Shown in pieces: positions 9,006 to 17,011 of a stretch of DNA of 64,000 nt. The notes beneath the pieces were generated by a model. The model was not told the DNA's origin and ran no database searches. It was given only the letters and a program-made list of their open reading frames with translations. Both the position numbers and the translations under genes were made by a program. Source of the DNA: Streptomyces sp. IMTB 2501 (GTDB lineage Bacteria; Actinomycetota; Actinomycetes; Streptomycetales; Streptomycetaceae). How positions within the stretch are numbered: position 1 is the first letter of the stretch; the number at the start of each line of letters is the position of its first letter. The stretch is taken from positions 124,001 to 188,000 of the forward strand of contig NZ_MQUS01000012.1 of assembly GCF_001953885.1 (NCBI RefSeq), given 5' to 3'.

Positions 9006-9737
9006 CTATCCTACGGCCGTTCCGAACAGACTGCCCAGGGCGTACGTCACACCGGCTGCGGCACCGCCCAGCACGAGCTGCCTGAGGCCGCTGTACCACC
9101 AGCTCCGCGCGGTCACCTTGGCCACGACGGCACCGCACCCGAAGAGCCCGGCGAGGGCGAGCAGCACGGCGGGCCACAGCACCGTCGCGCCGAGCAGATA
9201 CGGCAGCACGGGCAGCAGCGCGCCGAGGGCGAAGGAGCCGAACGACGACACGGCGGCGACCAGCGGCGAGGGCAGGTCGCCGGGGTCGATCCCCAGCTCC
9301 TCTCGGGCGTGTATCTCCAGCGCCTGCTCGGGGTCCTGGGACAGCTGTCGCGCCACCTCGCGGGCCAGGTCGGGCTCCACGCCGCGCGCGACGTACAGCG
9401 CGGCCAGCTCGTCCTCCTCGTCCTGCGGGTGCTTGCGCAGCTCACGACGCTCGACATCCAGCTCGGCCTCGACCAGCTCCCGCTGGGAGGCGACGGAAGT
9501 GTACTCACCTGCCGCCATCGAGAAGGCACCGGCGGCGAGCCCCGCCAGGCCGGTGATCACAATGGTCTGCTGGCTCACGGCCCCACCGGCCACACCGGTC
9601 ATCAGCGCGAGGTTGGAGACGAGACCGTCCATGGCACCGAAGACGGCGGGGCGCAGCCAGCCGCCGTTGACGTCGCGGTGCGTGTGGTTGTCCCGATGCG
9701 CCTCGTGCAGCGCGGCCTGGGTTTCGATGACGGCCAT
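9006..9737 (-). CDS. VIT1/CCC1-family metal transporter
   Basis: The protein has 243 residues. The N-terminal part (WLRPAVFGAMDGLVSNLAL) and GLAGLAAGAFSMAAGEYTSV are signatures of the VIT1/CCC1 family, which exports or stores Fe2+ and Mn2+. A charged cytoplasmic helical region (about 80-150) sits between transmembrane segments 2 and 3, and hydrophobic segments follow at about 160-185, 188-210 and 220-240, giving five in total. AGGGG precedes the ATG at 9737. An iron-box-like palindrome lies just upstream, suggesting control by intracellular iron or manganese. It is divergent from the ADP-ribosylglycohydrolase operon. Family assignment is firm; the metal is not. Confidence 0.9.
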   Translation of the reverse strand: MAVIETQAALHEAHRDNHTHRDVNGGWLRPAVFGAMDGLVSNLALMTGVAGGAVSQQTIVITGLAGLAAGAFSMAAGEYTSVASQRELVEAELDVERRELRKHPQDEEDELAALYVARGVEPDLAREVARQLSQDPEQALEIHAREELGIDPGDLPSPLVAAVSSFGSFALGALLPVLPYLLGATVLWPAVLLALAGLFGCGAVVAKVTARSWWYSGLRQLVLGGAAAGVTYALGSLFGTAVG

Positions 9738-9749
9738 GCGGACCCCTGG

Positions 9750-9774
9750 ATAGCTTAGCCAAAGCTAACTTTGG
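9750..9774 (-). promoter_or_regulatory. Iron-box-like operator upstream of VIT1 gene
   Basis: ATAGCTTAGCCAAAGCTAA (9750-9768) agrees with the DmdR/IdeR box TTAGGTTAGCCTAACCTAA at 15 of 19 positions. It overlaps a second perfect palindrome, CCAAAG-CTAA-CTTTGG (9759-9774). The site is 12 bp from the start codon, so a bound protein would cover the promoter or the ribosome site. DtxR-type regulators are known to control iron genes in actinobacteria; the assignment here is by motif only. Confidence 0.5.
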
Positions 9775-9991
9775 ACGAGTTCTACTTTTCGACACCACAG
9801 AAGGTACGCCCATTCATGCTCGCCCGCCACCAAGGGAAGGCTGGGCTAACCTGCGGCTTTACCTGACTTTGCTCATCCGTGCATGATCTTGCTCAGATAC
9901 CAAGCGGGTGATGAGAACGCCTGGGAGGCTCATGCGGTGGGAACCCGTGGCACACATCCGCAAAGCAGTTCGTGGTCGTGATCCCGCTGTC

Positions 9992-10025
9992 TTCGCCGTC
10001 TTTGTGGTTTCGCTGTCCTTGTGGT
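9992..10025. repeat. 17-bp tandem repeat before the ADP-ribosylglycohydrolase operon
   Basis: TTCGCCGTCTTTGTGGT (9992-10008) is followed directly by TTCGCTGTCCTTGTGGT (10009-10025), 15 of 17 identical. The pair ends 6 bp before the ribosome site GAAGGAGG of the first gene. Its position suggests a regulator binding site, but I do not recognise the motif. Confidence 0.55.
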
Positions 10026-10045
10026 CCCGCCGAAGGAGGCCGCCC

Positions 10046-10562
10046 ATGGCATCGATCGCCCGCACTCCCCCGGTCCCGGCGCCCGAGGACGCCACCGGAC
10101 TGCGTGAAAGGGCCCGTGGCGCGCTGCTCGGCCCGGCGGCCGGAGACGCGCTGGGAGCGCCCGCGGAGAATCTCAGGCCGTCCGAGATCCGCGCCCGCTG
10201 GGGCCGTATCACGGGGTACGTCACGGACCACCCCCGCGGCACGGACGACACGGAGTACGCGATCTTCTCCGTCCTGCTGCTGACCCGGCACGGCTCGGCG
10301 CTCACCCCGGCCCGTGCGGAGGCGGCCCGGCACGAGTGGATCGCCGACGGCCTGCGCCATCGGCCCGGCCCGGGGCCGCTGTCTGCCGTCCATGGCGGGC
10401 CATCACGTCCTGGACATGGCAGAACTCCTCGTCCCGGGGGAGGGCGGGAAGTGGGGGGGCGGGGGCAGTGCTTCCGGGGGTACGGCCGGAGGGGACGGTG
10501 ACCGCCCCACCCCCGCCCCTCCCGGCCACCCCTCAAGCCGCCACAGTGAGGGTCGGCCATGA
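10046..10562 (+). pseudogene. ADP-ribosylglycohydrolase paralogue 1, internally deleted
   Basis: The ATG at 10046 follows GAAGGAGG. The N-terminal third is intact: ALLGPAAGDALGAPAENLRP, then the metal motif GTDDTEY. Near 10345 the frame jumps directly to the family's C-terminal end, CLPSMAGHHVLDMAELLVPG, which is read in another frame. Several hundred bases, including the second metal site and most of the helical core, are missing. The displaced C-terminal frame ends with TGA at 10560-10562, overlapping the next ATG at 10559. This shows that the ancestral gene was coupled to its neighbour. Translation from 10046 alone yields a 152-residue frame ending at 10501. An intact copy would remove ADP-ribose from protein or small-molecule substrates. 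Confidence 0.78.
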
Positions 10563-11677
10563 CACCCCGGCGTATTGAGGGGCTCCTGCTGGGCCTGGCC
10601 GCGGGCGATGCCGCCGGCTGGCCCGCCGCCCGGCACCGTGCTGCCCGTATGCCCGAGTGGACCCGGCGCCTCACCCGCGAGCTGGACACCTTCGCCGAGC
10701 AGAACGACACCACCACCCTCCCGGTGCCGATCGCCCTCAACCAGCCCCCGGAACCCCTCCACCTCGGCCCTTCCGACGACGCCGAGTGGGCGGCCTTCGC
10801 CGCGGAGGCGGTGCTGCGGGCCGGCGACGACGACGTCCTCGGCGACCTCAGCCGAGAGCGCCGTACCCGTGCCGCCATCGACCTCACCTGGACCGCCGTG
10901 GCCGCGGAGGTCGCCGCGGCGGCGGACCGCGCGCCCGAGATCGAGTCCGCCGTGCTCCCCCTGCGTGCCCGCATCTCCGTCCGGGCCGGGCTCGGCAACC
11001 TCGCCACCGGTCTGCGCCCGCCCGCCACCGGCCACGACAACCCGCACTACTTCGACGACGCCGCCTGTGTCCGCGCCTGCGTGCTCGCCGTCGCCCACTC
11101 CGGCGACCCCGAACGCGCCGCAGCGCTCGCCGAGTTCGACGCCCGCTACACGCAGGACGGCGACGGCGTGCACGGCGCCCGCGCCATGGCCGCGGCGATC
11201 GCGCTGGCCCTCGCCGACGCCGCCCCGGACACCTGCGTGACCGCCGCGCTCGCCGAACTCCCCGCCGGCACGGAGATCGGCCGCAACGCCCGTCACGCGC
11301 TCGCTCTCGCCGAGGACAGCGAGTCCGCCTTCGCCCTCGTCCCGCTCCTGGAGCACCAGATCGTCGACCATGTCTACAGCTACGGCATCGCCGCCGCCGA
11401 GACCGTCCCGGTCGCCCTGGCACTGGCCGCGGCGGCAGGCGGCCGTATCGCCGAGGCCGTTCCCGCCGCCGCCTGTCTGTCCCGGGTGGCCGACTCCGCA
11501 CCCGCCCTCGCGGGCGCCCTCACCGGAGCCCTCGGCGGCGGCGCGGCCATCCCGCGGACCTGGCGGGACGCCTGCCGCACCCTGTCCGGCTGCGCCCTGC
11601 CCCGCCTCGCCGGCACCGACCTGGTGGAACTCGCCGGACTCCTGGAAGCCGTACAACCGGCCCACCCAGGAGGATGA
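10559..11677 (+). CDS. ADP-ribosylglycohydrolase family protein, paralogue 2 (degenerate metal site)
   Basis: The protein has 372 residues and opens with RIEGLLLGLAAGDAAGWPAA, the family's N-terminal signature. The usual T-D-D metal ligands are reduced to PSDDAEW near residue 80. The C-terminal DxD(T/S) site is replaced by SRVADSAPALAGALTGALGG, keeping one aspartate. The fold should be preserved but catalysis may be lost or altered; a regulatory or ligand-binding role is possible. It starts with an ATGA overlap with the end of paralogue 1. Its TGA is part of the ribosome-site region of paralogue 3, so it belongs to the same operon. Confidence 0.83.
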   Translation: MTPRRIEGLLLGLAAGDAAGWPAARHRAARMPEWTRRLTRELDTFAEQNDTTTLPVPIALNQPPEPLHLGPSDDAEWAAFAAEAVLRAGDDDVLGDLSRERRTRAAIDLTWTAVAAEVAAAADRAPEIESAVLPLRARISVRAGLGNLATGLRPPATGHDNPHYFDDAACVRACVLAVAHSGDPERAAALAEFDARYTQDGDGVHGARAMAAAIALALADAAPDTCVTAALAELPAGTEIGRNARHALALAEDSESAFALVPLLEHQIVDHVYSYGIAAAETVPVALALAAAAGGRIAEAVPAAACLSRVADSAPALAGALTGALGGGAAIPRTWRDACRTLSGCALPRLAGTDLVELAGLLEAVQPAHPGG

Positions 11678-11685
11678 TTCGGGGC

Positions 11686-12849
11686 ATGACGCCCACAGAG
11701 CCCGAATGCCCCGCAGGGCCCGAAGAGCAACAAAACGGCGGGACAACCCGTTACGGCCTCGCCGAACGGATCACCGGCGCCCTCGTCGGAGCCGCCGTCG
11801 GCGACGCCCTCGGCGGCCGCGTCCACGGCATCGTCGGCCCCTGGCACGGCGACGCCTGGCGCACCGCAGGCCCCCTCACCCGGTACCACAAGGGCGACGG
11901 CCACGTCACCGACGACACCCTGATGACCCACGCGCTGGTACGGGTCTACGCCCAGGTCCGCGACCACCTGGACGCGTACGCGATCGCCGGCCACCTGGTC
12001 CCGGACCTGATGACGAACCCGCGCTGGATCCCGGAGCTGGAAGCCGAGACCCTCCCCCCGCACCGCCTCTTCCCCGCCGAGAAGTGGCTCGTGGCGCGGC
12101 TCGCGTACGACCACGCCGACCCCCGGGAGGCGGGCGTCGGCAACATCGTCAACTGCGGCGCGGCGATGTACATGGCCCCCGTCGGCCTGGTCAACGCGGC
12201 CGACCCTGCCGCCGCCTACGCCGAGGCGCTGGACGTCGCCGGTGCGCACCAGGCGTCGTACGGCCGTGAGGCGGCCGGTGTCCTCGCCGCGGCCGTCGCC
12301 GCCGCGATGTCACCCGGCGCGAGCGCGGACTCGGTCGTCACCGCCTGTCCGCCGCCGGCGAAGGACGGCACGCGCGAGGCGATCGAGAAGGTCTGCGAAG
12401 TGGCCCGCGGTCACCGCGTCTTCGAGTCGGCGCTACGGCCCCTGCGCGCGGCGGTGGCCCCGTACGACACCGTCGGCCCGGACTACCGCGCGTCCTCCCT
12501 GGTCGCGCGCCGCCCCTCCCGGCTGCACGCGATCGAGGAACTACCCATCGCGCTCGGCATGTTGCTGGTCTCCGGCGGGAACCACCGGCACGCCGTCCTC
12601 GGCGCGGTGAACTACGGCCGCGACTGCGACTCGATCGCCACGATCGCCGGTGCCCTCGCGGGCGCCCTCGGCTCGCCGTTCCCGGAGGACTGGGCCAAGA
12701 CGGTGGCGGAGGCGAGCCGCCTGGGCCTGTGGGCGCCGGCCCGGTCGCTCACCGAGGTCACCCGGGAGATCTTCGCGCGCGACGTACGCCGGCGCCGGGC
12801 GCACGAGCGCGCATGCACGGCGCTCGGAGGCACCGCATGCTCCGACTGA
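11686..12849 (+). CDS. ADP-ribosylglycohydrolase family protein, paralogue 3
   Basis: The protein has 387 residues. The start at 11686 is preferred because AGGAGG (11669-11674) is correctly spaced from it; the in-frame ATG at 11674 overlaps that site. The family core begins at about residue 25 with ITGALVGAAVGDALGGRVHG. Both metal sites look intact: TDDTLMTH near residue 70 and YGRDCDSIATIAGALAGAL near the C-terminus. The sequence is therefore compatible with hydrolysis of an ADP-ribosyl bond or a related ADP-ribose or nucleoside substrate. It overlaps paralogue 4 by 13 bp, indicating coupled translation. Confidence 0.88.
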   Translation: MTPTEPECPAGPEEQQNGGTTRYGLAERITGALVGAAVGDALGGRVHGIVGPWHGDAWRTAGPLTRYHKGDGHVTDDTLMTHALVRVYAQVRDHLDAYAIAGHLVPDLMTNPRWIPELEAETLPPHRLFPAEKWLVARLAYDHADPREAGVGNIVNCGAAMYMAPVGLVNAADPAAAYAEALDVAGAHQASYGREAAGVLAAAVAAAMSPGASADSVVTACPPPAKDGTREAIEKVCEVARGHRVFESALRPLRAAVAPYDTVGPDYRASSLVARRPSRLHAIEELPIALGMLLVSGGNHRHAVLGAVNYGRDCDSIATIAGALAGALGSPFPEDWAKTVAEASRLGLWAPARSLTEVTREIFARDVRRRRAHERACTALGGTACSD

Positions 12850-14288
12850 CCTGGGTCCAGCCGGAGGACCTGCTGGGCCACGAACTCCGCCAGGCCCGCC
12901 TGGACGGCCGGTCGCCGTCGGCGATCGAGGCGCGCTGGCGAGCGGCGGGCGGCCCGGATGCCCCGGCCCGTGCGGGGGCGTCCCCGCACCGGGCATCCCG
13001 CTATCTGCGTCTCCTCGCGGAGGATCTGCTCGACGAACTGGCCGACCTGCCCAGCGCGTTGGCCGAGGACGAGCCGACGGACCTGGAGCGGATCAAGTCC
13101 CTGTGCGCGGACCGGCCGGTGCCGGAGAGCTGCGCTCACCCGTCGTCGTGCGCCTGCGGGCAGTGCGCGGCCGATGGTGCCCGCACGGCGGCAGCCGCAC
13201 ATCAAACGGAGCCCCGCGCCCCTTCGGGGCGCTACCCCGCCGCCCTCGAAGCCGCCTGGCTGGGCCGGGCCATCGGCTGTCTCCTCGGCAAGCCCGTCGA
13301 AAAGCTCCCTCTCGACGGCATCCGCGCCCTCGCCCGCGCAACCGGCAACTGGCCCCTCGCCGGCTACTTCACCGCCCTAGGAGTCCCGGATGACCTCCTC
13401 GCCGCGCACCCCTGGAACCGCCGCTCCGCCGCCACCTCCCTCGCCGAGAACATCGACGGCATGCCCGAGGACGACGACCTCGACTACCCCCTCCTGAACC
13501 TCCTGCTGCTGCGCCGGTACGGAAAGGCCTTCACCACCGCCGACGTGGCACGGCTCTGGCTGGACGAACTCCCGCCCGGCCGTACCTCCACCGCCGAACG
13601 CGTCGCCTGCCGCAACCTCCTCACCGGCATCGAACCCCCGTACACCGCCCGCCACCGCAACCCCTTCCGCGAGTGGACCGGCGCCCTGATCCGCGCCGAC
13701 GTGCACGGCTGGACCAACCCCGGCGACCCGGGCGCCGCAGCCGGACAGGCGTACCGCGACGCGGTCCTCACCCACACCGTCAACGGCGTCTACGCGGCGA
13801 TGTTCACGGCCGCCGTCATCGCCACCGCCGCCACCGGCGGCCACGACGTCCATGCCTGTCTGCGCACCGGCCGCCGGGTGGTCCCGCCCCGCTCCCGGCT
13901 CGCGCGGGCGATCGACCACGCCGTCCGGCTGGCCGAGTCCCACGAGGACTTCGCCGACGTCGTCGACCAGCTCCACGCCCGCTACTCCCCCGCCCACCAC
14001 TGGGCCCACGCCCTCCCCAACACCGCCCTGCTCACCGCCGCCCTCACCCACGCGGACGGCGACTTCACCGGCTCCATCTGCCGTGCTGTATCCGGCGGCC
14101 TGGACACCGACTCGGTCGGCGCCACGGCCGGCAGCATCACCGGACTGCTCGCGGGCGACCCCGCCGCCCTCCCCGACCGCTGGCGCGCCCCGCTGAAGAA
14201 CCGGCTCGCCACCACCGTCGCCGACTTCGACGGCGCCGGCTTCGACACCCTCGCCCACCTCACCCATCTGGAGGCGACCCGCTCATGA
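12837..14288 (+). CDS. ADP-ribosylglycohydrolase family protein, paralogue 4, with N-terminal extension
   Basis: The protein has 483 residues from the ATG at 12837, with GGAGG 7 bp upstream. Residues 1-100 form an extension (LTWVQPEDLLGHELRQA...) not present in the other paralogues. A linker at about 105-132 is encoded by a dispersed repeat element. The catalytic domain begins near 135 with LEAAWLGRAIGCLLGKPVEK. Metal residues are seen in NIDGMPEDDDLDYPLL and in SGGLDTDSVGATAGSITGLL, so activity is plausible. The TGA overlaps the kinase ATG (ATGA). Substrate specificity cannot be read from the sequence. Confidence 0.87.
   Translation: MLRLTWVQPEDLLGHELRQARLDGRSPSAIEARWRAAGGPDAPARAGASPHRASRYLRLLAEDLLDELADLPSALAEDEPTDLERIKSLCADRPVPESCAHPSSCACGQCAADGARTAAAAHQTEPRAPSGRYPAALEAAWLGRAIGCLLGKPVEKLPLDGIRALARATGNWPLAGYFTALGVPDDLLAAHPWNRRSAATSLAENIDGMPEDDDLDYPLLNLLLLRRYGKAFTTADVARLWLDELPPGRTSTAERVACRNLLTGIEPPYTARHRNPFREWTGALIRADVHGWTNPGDPGAAAGQAYRDAVLTHTVNGVYAAMFTAAVIATAATGGHDVHACLRTGRRVVPPRSRLARAIDHAVRLAESHEDFADVVDQLHARYSPAHHWAHALPNTALLTAALTHADGDFTGSICRAVSGGLDTDSVGATAGSITGLLAGDPAALPDRWRAPLKNRLATTVADFDGAGFDTLAHLTHLEATRS
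13151..13232 (+). repeat. Streptomyces-type dispersed repeat, copy 1 (inside a coding region)
   Basis: The element runs from CTGCGGGCAG through GGCGGCAGCCGCACATC to the hairpin GCGCCCC-TTC-GGGGCGC (13216-13232). Copies at 20083-20162 and 62701-62773 share the same order of blocks. It normally resembles an intergenic element; here it is read in frame as the linker of the ADP-ribosylglycohydrolase, including the peptide HQTEPRAPSG. Confidence 0.75.
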
Positions 14289-15178
14289 CCCACATCGTCG
14301 TCCTCGGCAGCACGAACATGGACCTCGTCACCTATGTCACCAAGGCCCCGCAGCGCGGCGAGACCGTGACGGGACGGGAGTTCCATACGATCCCCGGCGG
14401 CAAGGGGTCCAACCAGGCCATCGCCGCGGCCCGCGCCGGTGCCACGGTCTCGATGATCGGCGCGGTCGGCAACGACGCCTTCGGCCTGCGGCTGCGCGAC
14501 GCCCTCGAACACTCCGGCGTGGACACGGACTTCCTGCGTACGGTCGAGGGGCCGTCCGGCACCGCGCACATCGTGGTGGACGACGAGGGCGCCAACTCGA
14601 TCGTCGTCATCCCCGGCGCGAACGGCACCGTCGACCATCTCTCCCCCGGCGACGAGGGGGTGATCGCCTCCGCCGACGCGCTGCTACTGCAGCTGGAGAT
14701 CCCGCTGGCCGCGGTCGTCGCGGGCGCGGAGGCGGCGCGCCGGCACGGGGTCCGTACGGTGCTCACCCCCTCGCCCGCCCAGCCGCTGCCGCCCGAACTC
14801 CTCGCCGCGACCGGCCTGTTGGTGCCCAACGAGTACGAGGCGGTCACCCTCACCGGCCGCACCGACCCGCGAGAGGCCGCCGCCGCCCTGCTGGACCTGG
14901 TGCCGGAGGTCGTCGTCACCCTGGGCGCGACCGGCAGCCTCTACCTGGCCCGGGGCACCGAGCCGCTCGTGATCCCGGCGCCGAAGGTGACCACCGTCGA
15001 CTCCACGGGCGCCGGTGACACCTTCGTCGGCGCGCTCGCGGTGGCCCTCGCCGAGGAGAAGCCGGTGCGGGAGGCCCTGTCCTGGGCGGCGGCCGCCGCG
15101 GCGATCTCCGTCCAGCGGGCCGGGGCGTCGGCGTCGATGCCGTACCGCCCCGAGATCGACGCCCAGTGCACCGCGTGA
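14285..15178 (+). CDS. rbsK: Ribokinase-like PfkB-family carbohydrate kinase
   Basis: This 297-residue kinase has the ribokinase signature PGGKGSNQAIAAARAGA (about residues 38-54) and the ATP/anion-hole motif DSTGAGDTFVGALAVAL near residue 240, whose aspartate is the catalytic base in the family. It starts with NMDLV, typical of the sugar-binding strand. The start overlaps the previous stop (ATGA), so it is the last intact gene of the ADP-ribosylglycohydrolase operon. Ribose, or ribose released from ADP-ribose, is the reasonable substrate by context, but other pentoses or nucleosides cannot be excluded. Confidence 0.88.
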   Translation: MTHIVVLGSTNMDLVTYVTKAPQRGETVTGREFHTIPGGKGSNQAIAAARAGATVSMIGAVGNDAFGLRLRDALEHSGVDTDFLRTVEGPSGTAHIVVDDEGANSIVVIPGANGTVDHLSPGDEGVIASADALLLQLEIPLAAVVAGAEAARRHGVRTVLTPSPAQPLPPELLAATGLLVPNEYEAVTLTGRTDPREAAAALLDLVPEVVVTLGATGSLYLARGTEPLVIPAPKVTTVDSTGAGDTFVGALAVALAEEKPVREALSWAAAAAAISVQRAGASASMPYRPEIDAQCTA

Positions 15179-15202
15179 GGACCGACGCATGAGGTACGTC
15201 GC

Positions 15203-15900
15203 ATGAGTACGACGGCTCCGCCCCTGTCGGGTCCGCGCGTGCTGGACCTGGCGACGCTGTTCGCCGGACCGCCGGCCACCACGCTGATCGGTGGCTTCGG
15301 CACCGGGGTGATCGAGAACTTCCGCCCGGGAACCTTGGAGAAGTGGGATCTGGGCTGGGAGGAACTGACGGCCGCCGGCCCTCGGCCGGTCCTCGCCCGG
15401 GTCACCGCCTTCGTCCAGTTCGGCCCGGCGCGCACCGCCCCGGCTTCGGCACGCTCGCCGAGGCGATGAGCGGCTCCGCCGCGATCACCGGCGAGCCGGA
15501 CGCACCGCCCACGCTCCCGCCGTTCGGACTCACGGACTCGGTCGCGGGCCTGGGGACCGCCTACGCCGTGCTCACCGCGCATGCCGCCCGGGAGCGCACC
15601 GGCGCCGGGCAGGTCGTCGACATGGCGATCACCGAGCCGATCCTGCCGGCCCTCGGCCCCAGCGACCCCGCCCTGCGGGGCATCCCCCTCGGCGAGGCGG
15701 ACCTGCGGGCCGACCTGGGGGTACGGGCCGACGCGGGCCTCGCCTCGTCGCCCCGGTCGGTCCACCCGGACATCCGCGACCTGGCCGGCCTCACCGCGTC
15801 CTGCGCCCAGGCCCTCCCCGACGGCCACGTCATCGGCGCGGCGATGGTGGCACCGGCCCGGCGCGCCCTGTCTCCGGCAGGCAGCGGCTGGCTCTTCACC
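15203..15900 (+). pseudogene. Family III CoA-transferase (CaiB/BaiF type) remnant
   Basis: The N-terminus PRVLDLATLFAGPPATTLIGGFG is joined in frame to VIENFRPGTLEKWDLGWEEL, skipping roughly 60 residues normally found between them. After VTAFVQFGPA the frame changes, and RPGFGTLAEAMSGSAAITGE and GLTDSVAGLGTAYAVLTAHA continue in another frame. Past EPILPALGP the homology becomes poor and the C-terminal domain is lost. At least two deletions and one frameshift make it non-functional. Intact members move CoA between carboxylic acids. It lies 24 bp after the kinase and ends against the lgt terminator. Confidence 0.78.
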
Positions 15901-15902
15901 GC

Positions 15903-15942
15903 ACGACGAGGGCGCCCGGGAAACCCCGGGCGCCCTCGTCGT
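15903..15942 (-). terminator. Terminator of lgt
   Basis: ACGACGAGGGCGCCCGGG (15903-15920) pairs perfectly with 15925-15942 across a 4-nt loop, giving an 18-bp stem 14 bp past the lgt stop. There is no U-tract. It probably acts in both directions. Confidence 0.85.
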
Positions 15943-15956
15943 CGTACAACCAGCTG

Positions 15957-16907
15957 TCAGCTCTTCTTCGTCGCCGACCCGGCCTCGTCCTTGGCCTCGA
16001 CGGCATCGGGCTCGGCCTCCGCCTCGGCCTCCGCCTCGGCCTTGTCCTGCGCCTCGGCAGCAGCTTCCGTGCCGTCGGCCGAACCGTCGGAGACGCCCGG
16101 CTCAACCACGGCCTCCCGTCCCGGCCGCTTCTTCGACGACACCACGATGTACGTCACCGCCAGCAGGAACACGATGATCGCGGTCCAGTCGTTCAGGCGG
16201 AGGCCCAGGATGTGGTGTGCGTCGTCCACGCGCATGTACTCGATCCAGCCGCGGCCCACGCAGTACGCCGCGACGTACAGGGCGAAGGCGCGGCCATGGC
16301 CCATGTTGAAGCGGCGGTCGGCCCAGAGGACCAGGAAACCGACACCGATGCACCACAGGGACTCGTACAGGAAGGTCGGGTGGTAGTAGCCCGGCACCCG
16401 GCCGCCCTCGGAGGAGGTGATGTGCAGGGCCCACGGAACATGCGTCTCCCGGCCGTACAGCTCCTGGTTGAACCAGTTGCCCCAGCGGCCGATGGCCTGG
16501 GCGAAGGCGATGCCGGGCGCGACGGCGTCGGCGTATGCCGGCATCGGGATGCCCCGGCGTCGCGCGCCGATCCACGCGCCGAGCGCACCCAGCGCGATCG
16601 CGCCCCAGATGCCCAGGCCGCCCTGCCACACCTTGAAGGCGTCCACCCAGTCACGGCCCGGGCTGAAGTACAGCTCGTAGTCCGTGATCACGTGGTACAG
16701 CCGGCCACCGACCAGGCCGAACGGCACAGCCCAGACAGCGATGTCGGCGACCGTGCCGGTCCGCCCGCCACGAGCGATCCACCGCTTGTTGCCGAGCCAG
16801 ACGGCGACGAAGACGCCGATGATGATGCAGAAGGCGTAGCCGCGCAGCGGGATGGGGCCGAGATAGAGCACCCCGCGCGACGGGCTGGGAATGTAGGAAA
16901 GTTCCAT
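15957..16907 (-). CDS. lgt: Prolipoprotein diacylglyceryl transferase
   Basis: The protein has 316 residues from the ATG at 16907. A longer in-frame extension runs into the neighbouring gene and was rejected. The integral membrane enzyme transfers diacylglycerol from phosphatidylglycerol to the lipobox cysteine. The Lgt signature GRWGNWFNQELYG is present, with RGYAFCIIIGV near the start and YHPTFLYESLWCIG later, and about seven hydrophobic segments. The last 45 residues form an Ala/Glu-rich tail (EAEAEAEAEPDAVEAKDEA), typical of actinobacterial Lgt. It follows the DsbA-like gene on the same strand. Confidence 0.95.
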   Translation of the reverse strand: MELSYIPSPSRGVLYLGPIPLRGYAFCIIIGVFVAVWLGNKRWIARGGRTGTVADIAVWAVPFGLVGGRLYHVITDYELYFSPGRDWVDAFKVWQGGLGIWGAIALGALGAWIGARRRGIPMPAYADAVAPGIAFAQAIGRWGNWFNQELYGRETHVPWALHITSSEGGRVPGYYHPTFLYESLWCIGVGFLVLWADRRFNMGHGRAFALYVAAYCVGRGWIEYMRVDDAHHILGLRLNDWTAIIVFLLAVTYIVVSSKKRPGREAVVEPGVSDGSADGTEAAAEAQDKAEAEAEAEAEPDAVEAKDEAGSATKKS

Positions 16908-17011
16908 GGCAAGTCCGACGCTACCGTGCCGGGCCGTGGGGACGGCAAGCAGCCCGGCTACGGCTCCATAACGGGGACGTGAAAAATGCAGACGGGCCGG
17001 AGGGAAATCCC

